A stretch of 64,000 nucleotides of DNA from Echinococcus granulosus (lineage: Eukaryota; Platyhelminthes; Cestoda; Cyclophyllidea; Taeniidae): positions 314,033 through 378,032 of the forward strand of contig NW_020170413.1 in NCBI RefSeq assembly GCF_000524195.1. Direction: 5' to 3'. Of the stretch, positions 1 through 13,600 are shown piece after piece. Position 1 is the stretch's first letter, and every line of letters starts with the position of its first letter. The position numbers and the translations under genes are program-made. The notes beneath the pieces are model-generated. The model had not been told where the DNA came from. It searched no databases and saw only the letters and a list, made by a program, of their open reading frames with translations.

Positions 1-3000
1 TAGCGCCGTGAATTTGCATCGGTCATTGGACTTACCCCCCAACCCCCCTTCTTTTTCATTCGGCCAAGTGATTTAGGTCAGAATTCCCCATTTATGTTTC
101 CTTATTTAATTCCTAGTTGGAAGATTATGACATCCTTTGAATGTTGGCGGCAGGAGTGCAAATTTTGGGAGAAATTTGTGAACTGAAATCGTGAAATTCA
201 AGTTGGTGAGAAAAAGACCTACGCACACTACCACCTCGGAGAGGTTGTAATCACCCGCCAAATGGCAAGAGTTGCGAGACCCACATGATTTTTTGGGTGT
301 TTAATAAATTCCATTTCGATTGTGAGAAGGCTGAATGGAAGGGAATGTAATTTTTCATTGTGGTAAAAATCAGGGAGAATAATTCTTCCAAATTAAGACC
401 TGACAGACATCTTCGCAGTCACGGTGTTGCCTACTGCCTTGGCCCTTAGTTGATTCGCCTGTGACAACGTAAGTCCTACCTTCAGCCGTAAAAAAGGCTG
501 TGCCAGACCGAAGGAAGGGAAGTTATTTGCGCATGAGGAGCTGGAAGTCTGGAATTATGTTTTTCCGAAGGTACCACCAAGATGGGAGCCACCTGACGGA
601 CACTCGTTTATATAATGCTGGCACATGCGTAGCCTACCTCTCTCTCTCTCTCGAGACTCCTCTTTTCTCCCTTTGTATTCATGGAGGAATTTTCCCATGG
701 TATCTCTCTATATGGCAGACGTCATTATCATTTCTTAGTTTATCTCGAAATTCAAAATTTGAATTTTTTCATTATGTCCTTTGAATGACCTTGCGGACCA
801 GCCACCCATAGGTCAATAAAGAACGGAAAATTCAGAGAGAAAAACGAGTCTCAATTTGGCAAATTCATGTTTAAATGGACAATAATTTTAAGGTCTTCTA
901 AACTGGAGCTTTAGCTGCGCAATTAATCCGAAATTTTTTTTTGTATCCTCACCTAAAAATTGGAAGGGGGTTCGTATGAATGGATTTGGTTGCAGAGGAG
1001 GATGCACCACCATATCCCTTCGGCTTTATTGCATTGTGAGTGGAAGAAAATGCCTGTTTAGAAAAGCAACTTCACATTTTAATTGAGAACATCTAGTATT
1101 GTCTGTTATATTTGAAATTTAATCAGTCTGTTGGTGAGTACACGACTTGTCACATATATGTGACGCTAGTAACAGGCGTTATAAACCACCATAAAGATAA
1201 TTTTCTTAAGTAAATTAGCTTGGCTGGAATCACCTATCTTCATTTTGGCCTTTACATACAAGATCTTGGCTTCTTTTATCATTTTAACTTGGGTACTGAA
1301 AAAACGACTGTGCATCTCCTTCCTGATCCACCACCAGTGGTTGCTCACCAGAGCTGCGGTGAAAGTGGCTCCACCCTTCTTCTGGAAGAACGCAACCTTT
1401 GAGAGGCATTCAGCCTTTATACGTAGTTAGACCCTTTTTAAAGATTTCACGCTGATATAAGGGGAAACTAACATTCCCCGTTTGTCCTGAAAGTACACCC
1501 GAGAGAAGGTAACACAAGGCCAACTTTTGCATTCCCAAGGCTACTGCTACATAGTTCATGGTGTGTTTCTTCCATACACTTAGCTGTTATGACAGTTTAA
1601 ACTAGGTTGCAACACATACTCTTGTCTATTTGGAATGCATTACAAACCAGAGATTTCTCCCCGTGCCTGTGTCAGCCTGTCGGTGTAATATCCTGCATTA
1701 CATCTCTCGGTCAGTTCTTCGCCCTTTCCTACCCCCGCACTTGTCCACTTCACCAAACCAGTTTGACTCGATGGTAAAGGTGCGGAGATGTTGAAACAAT
1801 GTGGTGACCAAAGAAGGGTTAAATTGCATGCCCCTGGTTAAAATATTCCATTCCTCATCAGAAAGGCGAACTTTTCGAGATTAAGTTGTCACCGGTACAT
1901 TTCAGTAGTATTTAAGGTGGGTGATGAAGCAGCTTGTTTAAATATACATCAGACGAAAAAGCTACAGTGGCTCGAGAAGCAAATGGCTCCCGTCCAAAGA
2001 AGTTGGATGGATTGTCAATTGCATCTTCAGGCCTTTCATATGCGCCGTGCAGTTTACATTGCTTAAGCGTTAACTGGCTGTCGGATTGAAGTGCCATGAG
2101 AAATGGCATTTTAAGTAAAGAAAAGCGTCCTTGTAACTGCGTCATACTTCAAAGAGGTGCATCACATCATCCCTAAAAGGCTGGGCTTTGTGAGAGGGTG
2201 TGGGATACACTTCATTTGGCATGCATGCCCGTCAATTGTTCCCTTGGGGAAGGGCAGAAGAGACCCACCACATACAGCCCGATGCATCCGAAGGTGGGCA
2301 AGAAAAGCCTCTGGAGAAACAGTGAGGACCAGGCTTTTGGTTTTCTTAATCCCAGTTGAGTGACCTGATTACCACACTTTGGAATGAGAGGGAGGCAAAA
2401 CAACTCCTCCATCCACACCCGACAGACTCGTCCACCACGTAGAATTGGAGGCAGCTACAGACACATCTCTTATTTTCATCGAATAAGCTTCACTTTTTCA
2501 TGTTATTTGTTTTTTTTTTGTTTTCAAGCTGGAAATAGATAGGTTGGCTTACTTTTGTCCCATTTTGTCGGTTTTTTTTGTGGAAACAGCCATAACTTTA
2601 TCCAAAAGCTGTCAATGAATGGGTAGTGTGGAGCCCCAACTAAAATATATGCAAAATCGGTCTTACTAAAACAAAAGGCATTAACACCTAGTCTGAAGAA
2701 AATTTTTTTGTGGAGTTAGAGGGCTATCCATCTCCCCACTGACTGGCCGGTTGACAGCCGGAGGTGCAGTCACCTGAAGCGCATGTCACCAGTGTCTTTC
2801 AAGATTTGGAAAAAGATTTTTGGCTCCAGAAGCACGTGGAAGGGGTGAAAATCCCTCAAGGCCTTCTAACCTGACTTTAATAAAACAGTCATGTGGCCTT
2901 TCAATGCCTGGTTAGTTCGGCTTCATAACAGAATGCATGAAAAGAAAAATTAGCCATCTCTCTTTTCTAAGATCCATCACTGCTAATGTCATCTTCTTGG

Positions 3001-6000
3001 CTAAGAAACAAAACTTAATGAGGTGTCAAGACCACTTCTATCCACCAATTTGGCATCCACTTCATGGAACTGTGTGTGATACCTACTAATCGCCAGACAG
3101 AGCTCCCACCGAAGCCGAATCTGTGATGCATCCCAGAGTGTTGGCCCCAGCTTTTTGACAAATTACGAAGAAGAAGAAGCACAGGAGGAAGAATGAAGAG
3201 ACACTTTTCTGCGAGCGGTGGCTTGATTGTGAGGAGCTTTCTCAGGCCACGCAATTGAAGAAATGCGCAGGTAATTGACGACGAACACAGATGTGGTGTG
3301 TCAGACAATTTGGTAGAAAAGCGCCGCTCCTCCTCCACCTCCTCAAATTTCGCCCACGAAAGGTAAACTTTTTCAAGCTCTGCTTTGAGGAAAAATGGTG
3401 TCGCCTTTGGGTTTTGGCATATCTTTAAGCAGAAAGGCAAAATTGGCTTTTCAAAGAGGATTAATTCTCAAATTTGGCATATTTGGGTTCAAGGTGAACT
3501 TTATAACTTTCAAATGGCCGGCAATTTTGTGCCTGCAAATGTAATCATTTTTAAAGAAAAAGTCTAAACTTTGTTGTTAAAAAGCTTTATATGGATAATC
3601 TTTGTCAAAAACTTCGTAGTGGCTCTTTTATTAATTACTGAAAGAAACGCCCAAACATTTGGAAGCATTTAAACAAACTAGTACCATTTCTATCTATTCT
3701 TAAAAAATTCCCCCCTTAACTTTTGTTTAAAGCGAAAATAGGGATTTTGTTCCAATTCTTTGTCATTAATTCGTGCTGATGCAGCTGAAGAGTGCTGTAA
3801 TGCTTTGGTGATTTGTTTAACTCTGCACTTGGGTCACGCGGGCATTTTAGGACCTGCCAGCATGGTCCGGAGGCCATCTCAGCTCTTCTGCACGCCAGAA
3901 AATCTGGGGAGGCTAACAGTGCAACTTTCTTTTACAAAATAATCCAAAAAATATATATTTTTTTCGGGAGATTTTATTTCAAGTTCATTGGAAATGGACG
4001 GGTATGCGGGAGAGGTTTTCAGTGGGCACAGTAAAATCTCCTTGTATGACCCGACGAAAAAAACAAAGGCAAATGTCAAATCATTTTTAACAAATTTTGT
4101 GGATATTTGGTGGTTGGTGGCTGGAGTGTGCCCGTTGGCGGCCATCCGGAGGAGATTGCGTCCCTCCCCAGAAAGTGCAGCAAATCAAATACCTCTGCAA
4201 ATCTTCCCATCCATTACAAGTTCCTTTCTTCCCACTGGTTATTTTTACCTGAGAGGGAGACGAATTCCCCCACCATCGCCACAGAAATTAAGTTCTCATA
4301 AAACTGTCATCAGAGGAGATCCCAAGTGGAGGAATGACGAAGACTTTATCGTTTGAATTGCCCGACTCCTTCCAAAGTTAGGTGCAAACGAATATCAGAG
4401 CTTTTAACGGCCAGGCTCAAAATTTCGGCATATTTTAGAGAAAAAAAATAGTAAATGGTCAAAAAGTTGTCCACGTAAAATGCATCACATGGTGTAGATA
4501 GATATATGCTGGACTATTGATACTACTTAGTGTAGTCAGTAATACATTCCCCTCATCCTAACCCAGTTGAGCGCTTTGAATGTGGTTTGAGGCTCCGCGC
4601 TTTACGTACTCAAAGTCTTTTCGAGATTCTTGGAGGGGAGGAGGTGGTATGGGATAGCGGAACGCAGGTATCAAAAGTAGAGAACAGGTTCATGTCATTG
4701 CAGGAGACTCTCTGTTGGTTCCTAATGACGCAAAAAGTAAAAGAAGACTTCCTCGTCAGGAACTTTAAGCCTTCAGTTCCTCATATCACTAGATTTCAGA
4801 TGAGCCTGACGGGTGTGCGCTGCCAGTTGTGACTATCATACGAATCAACTTTTAAGAAGGGACCTCCATAGCCTTTGAAATGCAGAATTCAAGGAAACAG
4901 TTGATTTTAGACCCACATCAAATATCGAGGTCGTGGTGGAGGGGAAAACAAACGGATTCCCTACGAGGACGTACTGACTGATTGACTTGTTGAATGGGAA
5001 TATGGTCAGTTTTCACCTAACGATCTTCCAGCCACTCCAGGCATCTAAGGCAGGTACCACCTCGTCTATAGATGTCCCCACTTCCCTTATGAAAGATGAA
5101 TTTGCTGAGGATGAAACAGGCACGAGCTCGAAGCAATTCTCCTTGGCCAAAGAGGACGTCATGGTGGATAGTAGGAATACAGGGAGAGGAGAGAGAGGTA
5201 CGGCCTCACTTTCAGCTTAGTCCTCATCTTCTTCCCTCCGCACTTCCTCGGTTGCGACCCCTCCAAACAATACCTATCACTTTTCCTTGGCATTAATAGA
5301 CAAACCTAATGCAGATAACACAATTGGAAGATGAAATTGAGGCACCACTATAGGTGTCAGAGGCTGCATCCTCTCTTTCTAAGGCGGGGTCTCGACATCC
5401 GGACCTACTGATTGTAGCATTGGTGAGTGCTCTAACTCTCAAATGAAGCCAAAATGGCATTCAAAGTTATTTATTTTTTTCCTTCCTCTTGCCCACCCAC
5501 CCCATGCAGCCTAGACCGTCTCCATTTCAATAAATAAAAGTTCTCATTTTCCTTTCTTGAAAGTTGACACGACAAGCAGAGGCGTCTTTAACGTAGGCGT
5601 ATGGCGTGGCAAACATGGAAAAATTCTCCACCTCGCCTTCACAAGCCGTGTGACAAATGCCCTGGCAGTGCCCGTGCACAAGGTACAGGGGCGAACGAGG
5701 TGGCGTGGCAGGCCAGTTGATCTGATTACCCACTTGACAGCGCAACTGTGGCTACCCCAACTCCCTCTCCCACGATTGTAGGAGGGTAACTTTTGCACAT
5801 TTTACAGTTTAGCTTGAAAATAAATTATTCATTTAATTACTATTGACGTAAAAGGGTGGGATGCCCAAGTAAAGAGGGGGAAGATAAATTCACAAATTAT
5901 TCAAGCTTGCCAGCTTCGCTTTCGTTGGATAAGTAGTTAATCTTTGGTGAGAAGTTGGGGGGGGGGGGGAGGGGGGGTGGAAAATTAAGCCATTCTACCA

Positions 6001-6194
6001 TCCACTTAAGATGACAAAAGTATTTATATATTTTGACAAGTTATTTCAAACAAAATTAAATAATGTTAAAGTTTGTTTTCCCTTATAACGTGGGAGCAGT
6101 TACTCATTTTTGCAGGGGGAAATTGTGCTGGCTACTTGGAAGATCGGCAAATAAATGGAACTGAGAAACGAATTTGTCACAAATACCACCTTTC
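1..6194. other. Gene-poor stretch, no recognised gene
   Basis: Only short ORFs, the longest a 141-codon minus-strand frame at 3015-3440 with no family features. One exon-like segment at about 5055-5210 (plus) is described among the findings. No tRNA, rRNA or transposon ORF was seen. Confidence 0.6.
5957..5980 (+). repeat. G-rich homopolymer tract
   Basis: Thirteen consecutive G, then A, seven G, T and GG. It could form a G-quadruplex on the plus strand, and is also a likely site of sequencing error. Confidence 0.85.
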
Positions 6195-6600
6195 CCACGT
6201 TTTCTTTCACAAGCAGTGAAGCACCGAGGGGCGGCCATCTCCAATTCTAAGTGCTACCTTCCACCTCTCAAAGCATTGTCGTATGTGGTTGTCAAGTGCC
6301 AGGCGAAGAAAAGTAGGGAGGGTGTGACAGGATCTCCGCCTCGTCCAGAAGTGCACCGTGGGTCAACTCACTGCTTGGGTTTGAGGTACGAGGTCGTGTG
6401 CTGTCATACGTGACGACGGAGAATAGCCTCTACCACAGTAAAAAGCTTTCCATGGCATTCACTTCACACCTCCAAGGTACAGATTGCTGCATTTTTAGGA
6501 GACTGCCTGTGCTTTGTATGTGAGGGTAGTAGACTACGAATTCCTTACTCAAAAATCTCTCTTCTCGAAAAGCTTCTTCTTCTTTTAGAAGGCCTGACGA
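6195..6600 (+). repeat. Diverged direct repeat, copy 1
   Basis: Shares long, collinear, imperfect similarity with about 7820-8220 in the same orientation. Shared landmarks include ATGTGGTTGTCA(A/G)GTGCCA, GAAGTGCACCG, ACTTCACACCTC, and AATCTCTCTTC followed by AAAGCTTCT. No coding capacity is evident, and the ends are estimated by eye. Probably an old dispersed non-coding repeat or a local duplication. Confidence 0.65.
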
Positions 6601-7505
6601 CTGGTGAATCAGTACGTGGAATGTCTTCCACACGGCCACACAGGATAAGCACGACCACGTAACCCAGAACCGTATGCCACAAATCTGACCTGTGAGATGA
6701 CCCAATGGTACATTTTTTGGATGCGAGAGAGATTCTATCACTTACACCCCACCTGGTATGGGATTACATCGAGTAGGGAGATTTCATCTGTGCGTGTTTG
6801 ACCTCCACTTGTGGTGCCTTGCATTTCGGAGATGTGGGCGGGACACGCAGTGAAAGTGTGGACTGCCCAGCAATTTGTAATGCGTTCTTCATTTGTTTAA
6901 CAAACCTTTCAACACCAAAGTCACTTTTGCACCACCAGTCACTCAACCTGTCTGTCATTTAGCAGCCTGACCTGCCCGATGCCTCTGCCTAACACACAAG
7001 GTGGAGGATATGAGGATCCGATTGACGGTCTTTTAAGCTCGTTCACCAACTGTTGTGAGTGAAACCCGTCTGCATAGAATCTACTACAATGGCTTCCGTC
7101 AATGCAGCTGTACACAACAAGTCGCCATATTTCCGTGCCTTATTCCCCATTTATCTTGATCAAGGGTAAATTTTTCCACAAACGCCTCTCGTAAGGTTCA
7201 ACAGGCAAGGTTCGACAGACAGTTGATGAGAGGAGGGTGGTAGGAAGAGGGAGAGAGAGAGACGGATGAAAACGGAGGAGTTGGGGGAGGGAAGGGAGAA
7301 GGGGAGCACCGTATTGGTTGGTCGACCCTCACCTCCAACTCGGTGGGGTGTACCTTTAATCGCAAAATTTTGACCCCAGGTAATCCTTCATAATACGCCG
7401 AATGACCTTTCTATATTTTTAAAGAATCTTTTACTACTCTTGGTTTGCATTTTCTAATTTTTTTCCATATTTGATAAATTATATGGAGGAGGGAATTTCG
7501 GCCCT

Positions 7506-7716
7506 GAGAATGAAACAATTTGCTCCAAGTTCTCGCCGCTTTTTATTCTCAAATAAAACTCACGAAGTTTCTAGAAAATGTTTTATTAAGAAGATTCCAC
7601 AAAAATAGGTTGCTGCTCCTTATCGAGACAGTGACCAACAGCAAGACCCACTTCTCTCAGACGCCATGGCTGCAGAGGACCGATCAAAGGGAACATGTCA
7701 CCTTTGGAGCCCCCTT
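7506..7716 (+). repeat. Inverted repeat, left arm (about 211 bp)
   Basis: Closely matches the reverse complement of 10394-10607 along its whole length. Shared blocks include GAGAATGAAACAATTTGC, GTTCTCGCCGCTTTTT, TCAAATAAAACTC, TTTTATTAAGAA, TTCCACAAAAA, GCTCCTTATCG and GACGCCATGGCTGC. By eye the arms agree at roughly four fifths of positions. No ORF of note. Confidence 0.82.
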
Positions 7717-7819
7717 CAAAATAGTAGCCACTACTTGTTAGGAAAATTAGCCCTAAACAAAATCGTCCATAATCCTACAGGACCGATTTTTTTGTACAGA
7801 TTTATCCTTGCTATCCTTC

Positions 7820-8220
7820 TTCTGTTTTATCGTATCTGAGGCAAATCATCGAGTCGTAGCCATCTCTATTGCTCAGTCTTATCCACGACCCCTCTAGTCG
7901 CTGTCACATGTGGTTGTCAGGTGCCAAGCTGCGGTGATGAGTCATGTGGTTGAATTTGCGGGAAATAGGGGGATTGTACAAGGATTTCCGCCTTATCTGG
8001 AAGTGCACCGCGAGGTCGTATATGGCAGTTAGATATGAGGTCGTGTGTTGTCAGGCTTGACTACGGAGAAGTTCTTCTGTCGACCAATTTTACCGGTCAG
8101 AAGTTTTTCTGTAGAAGAAAATTTTCACAGCACTTACTTCACACCTCTATGCGAACTGCGGATCCCGTACTTAAGAATCTCTCTTCAATAAAAGCTTCTC
8201 CTTCAGAAAAAAATGGCGAC
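7820..8220 (+). repeat. Diverged direct repeat, copy 2
   Basis: Second copy of the element at about 6195-6600, 1.6 kb downstream. The landmarks occur in the same order, with many substitutions and small indels. It begins about 100 bp after the left arm of the inverted repeat pair. A weaker, partial resemblance appears near 9770-9870. Confidence 0.65.
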
Positions 8221-10393
8221 TGTTGAAGCATTCGATGGACACGAGACAATGCACTGCCTTAAGCCTGACCTGCACCTTAGAACGAGGGAGAGATCCTGTC
8301 ACATCCTTCCCATACTTCCCACAAAATCATTCGCATGGCACTCGCCACCTCCTCTTGAAACTTGCCGGCCATGGGCTGTGGCGATCAGAGAAGTGGAAGG
8401 TACCACATGGAAATGGAAATGGCTGCGAAGGGATGCCTCACCTATGGCAAGATAACACCGTAGAAGGGTGGAATTTGTGGCAAACCTGTGGCCACTTTAA
8501 AAAGCTCTGCATGCCTCAGACTGCAGCGGCGACTGTCTAAACGGACAAAGTGTCGCCATTCGAATTTATTTGTTTACTCCTTTTACTACATCCGGTCTCT
8601 CATTCATCCAACGTGTGAAACCGTTCTACTGAACGGTAACAAATGGACTCTAAAAGCACCTGTAGTTTAAAATGATAAATTTGTCCGCAAAAAATATGAA
8701 CTTTCTAAACACCTGGATAATTTGTGGGCAGATAAAATAAGATGCTTTGTCATTTCCTCCTGTTAAGAAGGAAGACACCATCCCCACCTTCCTCCCATCG
8801 AAACGCCAGGCTGCAGGTAAAATCAAAGCTGGCAACTCAGGCGGACTTTCTTTTCCTTCTTTTTTGATTAAATTAGCTGTATTTGGATGTACACATCTTG
8901 TAATTTCCTCCTCAAAGTGGATTTCTCTGCCAAATTAAATGGTTGTCGGGATACTCCGCTCTGATAGTGGAGACGTGAAGAACCACGACGGCACAGGAAA
9001 GGAAGTCAACACACATTCTTTGCATCTTTTGCCTCTGACAAAGTAATTTTCCGGCACTGCGTTATTCTCCTCTTTTTTTCTCTCTCAACTACATGTTTGT
9101 GCGAATGGCGATGAGGTAGGTGGTTACCACCTCTCCAGCAAAACCTCCTCAATAAAACTGCTTTCTTTGGCTTAACCTCCCGGCCAATAGCAGGGGTGGT
9201 ATGCCTCCACCTTCAATTACCTTTTTTTCCTCCTTTTTGGAGCAAGAAATCCCCTTCTTTCCATGAAACTGTCTTAAGATGGGAGCCCTAAGTCAGTCCA
9301 CAAACTACTCCCCCCCCATTTGTACGCCTTATTCTGTGCAATTCTTTCCTACATTTTTTGGGAATGAAGAGTGAACCTTTTCAAGGTCCGCTTTTAAACC
9401 TTTTCAGAGGGATACCAAATGGGTCCCAATGCGTCCTAATCCGGAGAGGGCAAAACTGTGCCCCTAATTGGCTTCCACGACTGTCTTAAATGCCAGCAAT
9501 CCGTGTTTAGGGCTGCAGCGGGCCGCCTCCACTAATTACCCCAGTGAAAGACAACTGAAAAGGATATTTCCATGACATTTGATTAGTAAAAAATTTTCTC
9601 TTACCCAACTGGAGGTATTGAGGAATCCAATCAACACTCTCAATCCGTTTCATGCCTTCCGTTTTTCCCATTCCTTCTTCTAAATAGAAAAAAATTTCAT
9701 TGGCAAATTTTTAGGGTGGTATTTAAGGCCCCATTCCCTATGTGGAGGAAAATTCTTGCCAAAAATAGCTGCTGCATAGAAAAGCTTTGTTGGTGGTTGT
9801 GTTAACACCCTCGGTATTGTGTAGGGACTACTAACTAAGAATCCTCTTTCTTCTTTCTCACTTTTTTTTTTTAAAAATGAGGAGGCACTTTTTTATCCGC
9901 CAGTGTAGATTGGCTTGTCTTCAAATAGTCCCACTTCCTCGCAGCAATCTTTAAAGCGGTGGTTTTTTGGTGATTCACAACTCACCATTTGTTGGTTTCC
10001 CAAAGACGAACTGTTTAGAGTTTTAAATAATAAATTTTTGTAATATTTTGTTAAAAACAAAATGGTTTAAAATTGGCGCCACTTTGGGACAATTAATTTT
10101 AAGCAAGTTGAATCGCAACCACTTAAGGAATGGTTCGCCCTTTTCAAAATCTTTTTCCCGCATCTTTCGTGTAAAATCGTGGCATTGATGCTCTTCCGCA
10201 AGAAGGGTGGACCTTTTTTCCTCAAAAAGTAAAAGAAATTTTAAAGTCGTAGGAAGACTTGTAATCGCCAGCTCATGGTTTTTATCCCTCCCCATCCACA
10301 AGGAAAAGTCTTTTCTGGTGAATAAATATGGTTACGGCGTTTCACATGTGAGAAGAGCTTGAATTAGTTGGAGAAGGAAAAATTGGCAGAGCC
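8221..10393. other. Stretch between repeat copies, no recognised gene
   Basis: Only short ORFs; pyrimidine-rich runs around 9060-9260. A 92-codon minus-strand ORF at 10023-10301 has no recognisable domain. Confidence 0.55.
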
Positions 10394-10607
10394 GAGGGGG
10401 GCTCCGAAGGTGGCATGTTCTATTTAATTGGTCCTCCGCAGCCATGGCGTCGGAGAGAAGTGGACCTTGCTGTTGATCACCGTCCCGATAAGGAGCGGCA
10501 ACCTATTTTTTGTGGAATTTTCTTAATAAAATATATTTTTAAAAATTTCACGAGTTTTATTTGAGATGAAAAAGCGGCGAGAACTTATTGCAAATTGTTT
10601 CATTCTC
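10394..10607 (-). repeat. Inverted repeat, right arm (about 214 bp)
   Basis: Reverse-oriented copy of 7506-7716. The similarity ends sharply at GAGAATGAAAC on one side and near GGAGCCCCC on the other, as expected for a defined element. The two copies lie 2.7 kb apart. Confidence 0.82.
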
Positions 10608-13600
10608 GTTCATTCTTCCGCTGTACCATGACGGTTGAATTGGAAGGAAGCGCCAGGAATGCCGCTCTAGAGAAGAAGGGGGTCCATGTAAACCTGCGTA
10701 GCTATGCGTCGAATCGGTAGGGGGCCTCACTTTCCGCGAGTTGGACCTCTGCTTAGCCTCTGATGCCTTGAGGTCGTGCCATTAGCCGATCCGGGCTGCC
10801 TGTGTGTCAGGTGTAGTCCTATTGCCATTTCCTGTGTAACTTCTTACTACTTCAGGAAGGTTTTATAGGGCTCTGAAACAAAGCGGATCTTGTGAGCTTT
10901 GAACTTATCCTTCCGCCATCCCCATCCCTTTTCCTATGCAAGTCAAGCAAGCAAAAGTGATTTCTTTGAAAGGCCATCTTCTTGTGTGGCTCTGTGTTGA
11001 TTAAATCCTTTGTAAAAATGGTTTGAAGGCTCAGTGAAATTCATTATCATACTAAGCGGTAACACCGCACCCAAACCTGGTAAATGTTTACCTCTCAATT
11101 ACGTCTCCACCGCTAATTTAGTCATTCTTCGCGCACGAAATGGAACGTGAAGCCCTTTATGTAATCACAAGGGCCTTTAAACTTGGGCGAAATCAAACGA
11201 CCGGTTGGCTTGAAAGATACCCGAAGCGTCGCAGTGGCGGTTGTCAGTTTTTTTCTTCTCAGATGCCTAATTTTGTATCGGCAAACATACACCTCCTTGG
11301 TTTTCATTTGTGGATGAATGGATATTAATCATGTCAACGGTATAAGCCATGGGGACGATTGAGGGGCTTGATTTATTGTTCAAATTGCCCAATGCTAGCT
11401 ATTTACCTATTTGGCGATGAAATTCACAGCCATTAGGAAAAGGGAGCGAGTAATGCTAATTTAGATCTGGAGGAAAAGAAGAAATTTTGCAAAATCTTTT
11501 CTTCGTGGGAAAGTAATGCGAGGTAGAGTGAGGGAGGCTTTGCCTTTGACCTCGTTTAAATACCCAAGATTGCATCTGCTTCCCTTGTTCCCGGCTGGTG
11601 ACTCTGTCACAACCTGCTGTGGTTGTGCGCGTGATGGTGAATCCAGTCAAGCTCCCAGACAGAATAATCGGATCGCCGGAGCCAAAATACGGCATTTTTT
11701 CATCTCTGACGGTTGGATGACTGAGTTATGGGGAGATGAACTCCTTCTCACCTACCTAAGACATTTTGATTGATCTCGACCTGTTGTGGATGATAGCACA
11801 TTTTATCAACCAATCTGGAAGAAGTCAGTGAGAGCGCAAACCTCGAAGCGTTTTCTAAAACGACCTATAAAGGGAAAAAAGCTTAACGCAATAGAGAGGA
11901 CGAGGATGAGGCGATACCACCTTTTCGCATTCCCATCCTCAAGTTAATGAGATACTGAGATGTCTCGTGAGAACAGAAAGCCTTCCCATATCTGGATCCA
12001 CTAGTTTGGATTAATTTCACCTGCCTAAGCTCAACTTGTGCCGCCTTCAGCAGTTGGATCCTAACCCTAATAACTTGGCCTTTAGTAAGATATGGATGGT
12101 TAACAACTTCACCTGCAGTCTCTCCCACACCCCCGCCATACGCACAATGCATCCACAGCCTTCTGGGCGTGACGCAGTGCCTCAGAAATGTGAGGCAGTG
12201 TGTGGCTCGTGGGATTACAAGAGCATTTCCTATCACAAGTCAGTTGGTCTTAAAATGATCTATTTTCCGGCGTGGACAGATCAAGATTAGCTTCGTAAAG
12301 CAGCTGGACTCAAAACACGGTCACCTTATCCAACCAACCCGTCCGCACGGTGGTGCAAAGATATGGTGGAGAGTTCTGAACCAATGAGCCGCCGTATCTC
12401 CACACCTAATGAGATCCACATTTCAAAGTTTCATAGAAGTCGCAACAAGTCAACAATGCCAACGTGTAAATCTTCTTAGACGTTTTGTTTAACAAATTGT
12501 TGATTTTATTCCCAAAATATCCCCTAGGTTGGAGCATTATTCACTAGAAACAGGTTTATATCTTATTAAACAATCTTACCTAAACATGTAAAACGCATAG
12601 AAGTACGATGCCTGTCAATCCACCGGGGGTTACTGCCGATCTGAGCCACTTCGAAGCAATTAGGGTCACACCGCTTTGCGCCTTGTCGTACCTTCTCAAT
12701 GTCACATCATGAAGTGGATTCTGTTGAATTGTAAAACTCTTGCAGTAAAAATTAAGAAAATGTTTAGCTTAAAGGCAGCGGTCTAAAAGGAAAGCCAATT
12801 TTGAGCCAAAACCGGTTGCCTTCCTTACTAATGTTGCAGACGTCTGAACTAGGCGAAGCGAACTTTTGGGGTGAATGGCAAAAACTTTTACGGTGGAGCC
12901 ATTCGTAGACAAATGTGTCTATATTGGGCTGCAGATAACACTGCAAATCCGTTTTCCCAAATGGCATCAGACAAATGAAAGATATGTGTGTGTGCGTGTC
13001 AAAAAAGCGCACATTCCATGGGTTTTATGATGACAATTTTTTGACCGCAGACTACACCGGGATTGGAAAATGAAAGTGGAATATTACTTTGACTTTCCCA
13101 AAATTATCAACTTGCTCTTTTTTTAATGGGAAAGGGGAGAGAGGAAGGGGAATGCGGTGTTCTTTCATATTCACATCTCACACAGAAATAGATTCATTTC
13201 AACAAGTGGCAAATTTTTAAACTGCATCCATTGCTTTGCCAATGCGCAGAATCAACAAGGTAAGTGGACTTTGTCATCAACGTTTTGAACCGGAATTTGG
13301 ATGAACTAAACGTGTTTTGCGTAGAACAAGCTTCGAAACCATGTTTATGTTACCGTGAACAGCTTGATGGATTATGTAATTTTCTTTACTTTTTTTGACG
13401 GAAGGGAGGGGTTTGGAGAACCGAAATTTTGTGCACATTGTCGAGGATTAAAGCCACAAATTTCTGGCTTAAATCACACAGATACGTCCGGAATTTTGTA
13501 GATTAGTCTTTTGTATTTAAGGGATCCTCATAAGTGATGAAGTTTGACCAATTTTTCAATGTCTTTATGGAATCATTTTGGCACAAGTACCGCCTCTCAT

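Noticed and set aside
3015..3440. 141-codon minus-strand ORF
   Set aside because: No recognisable domain or protein-like composition; the length is within what chance gives in 64 kb of six-frame sequence.
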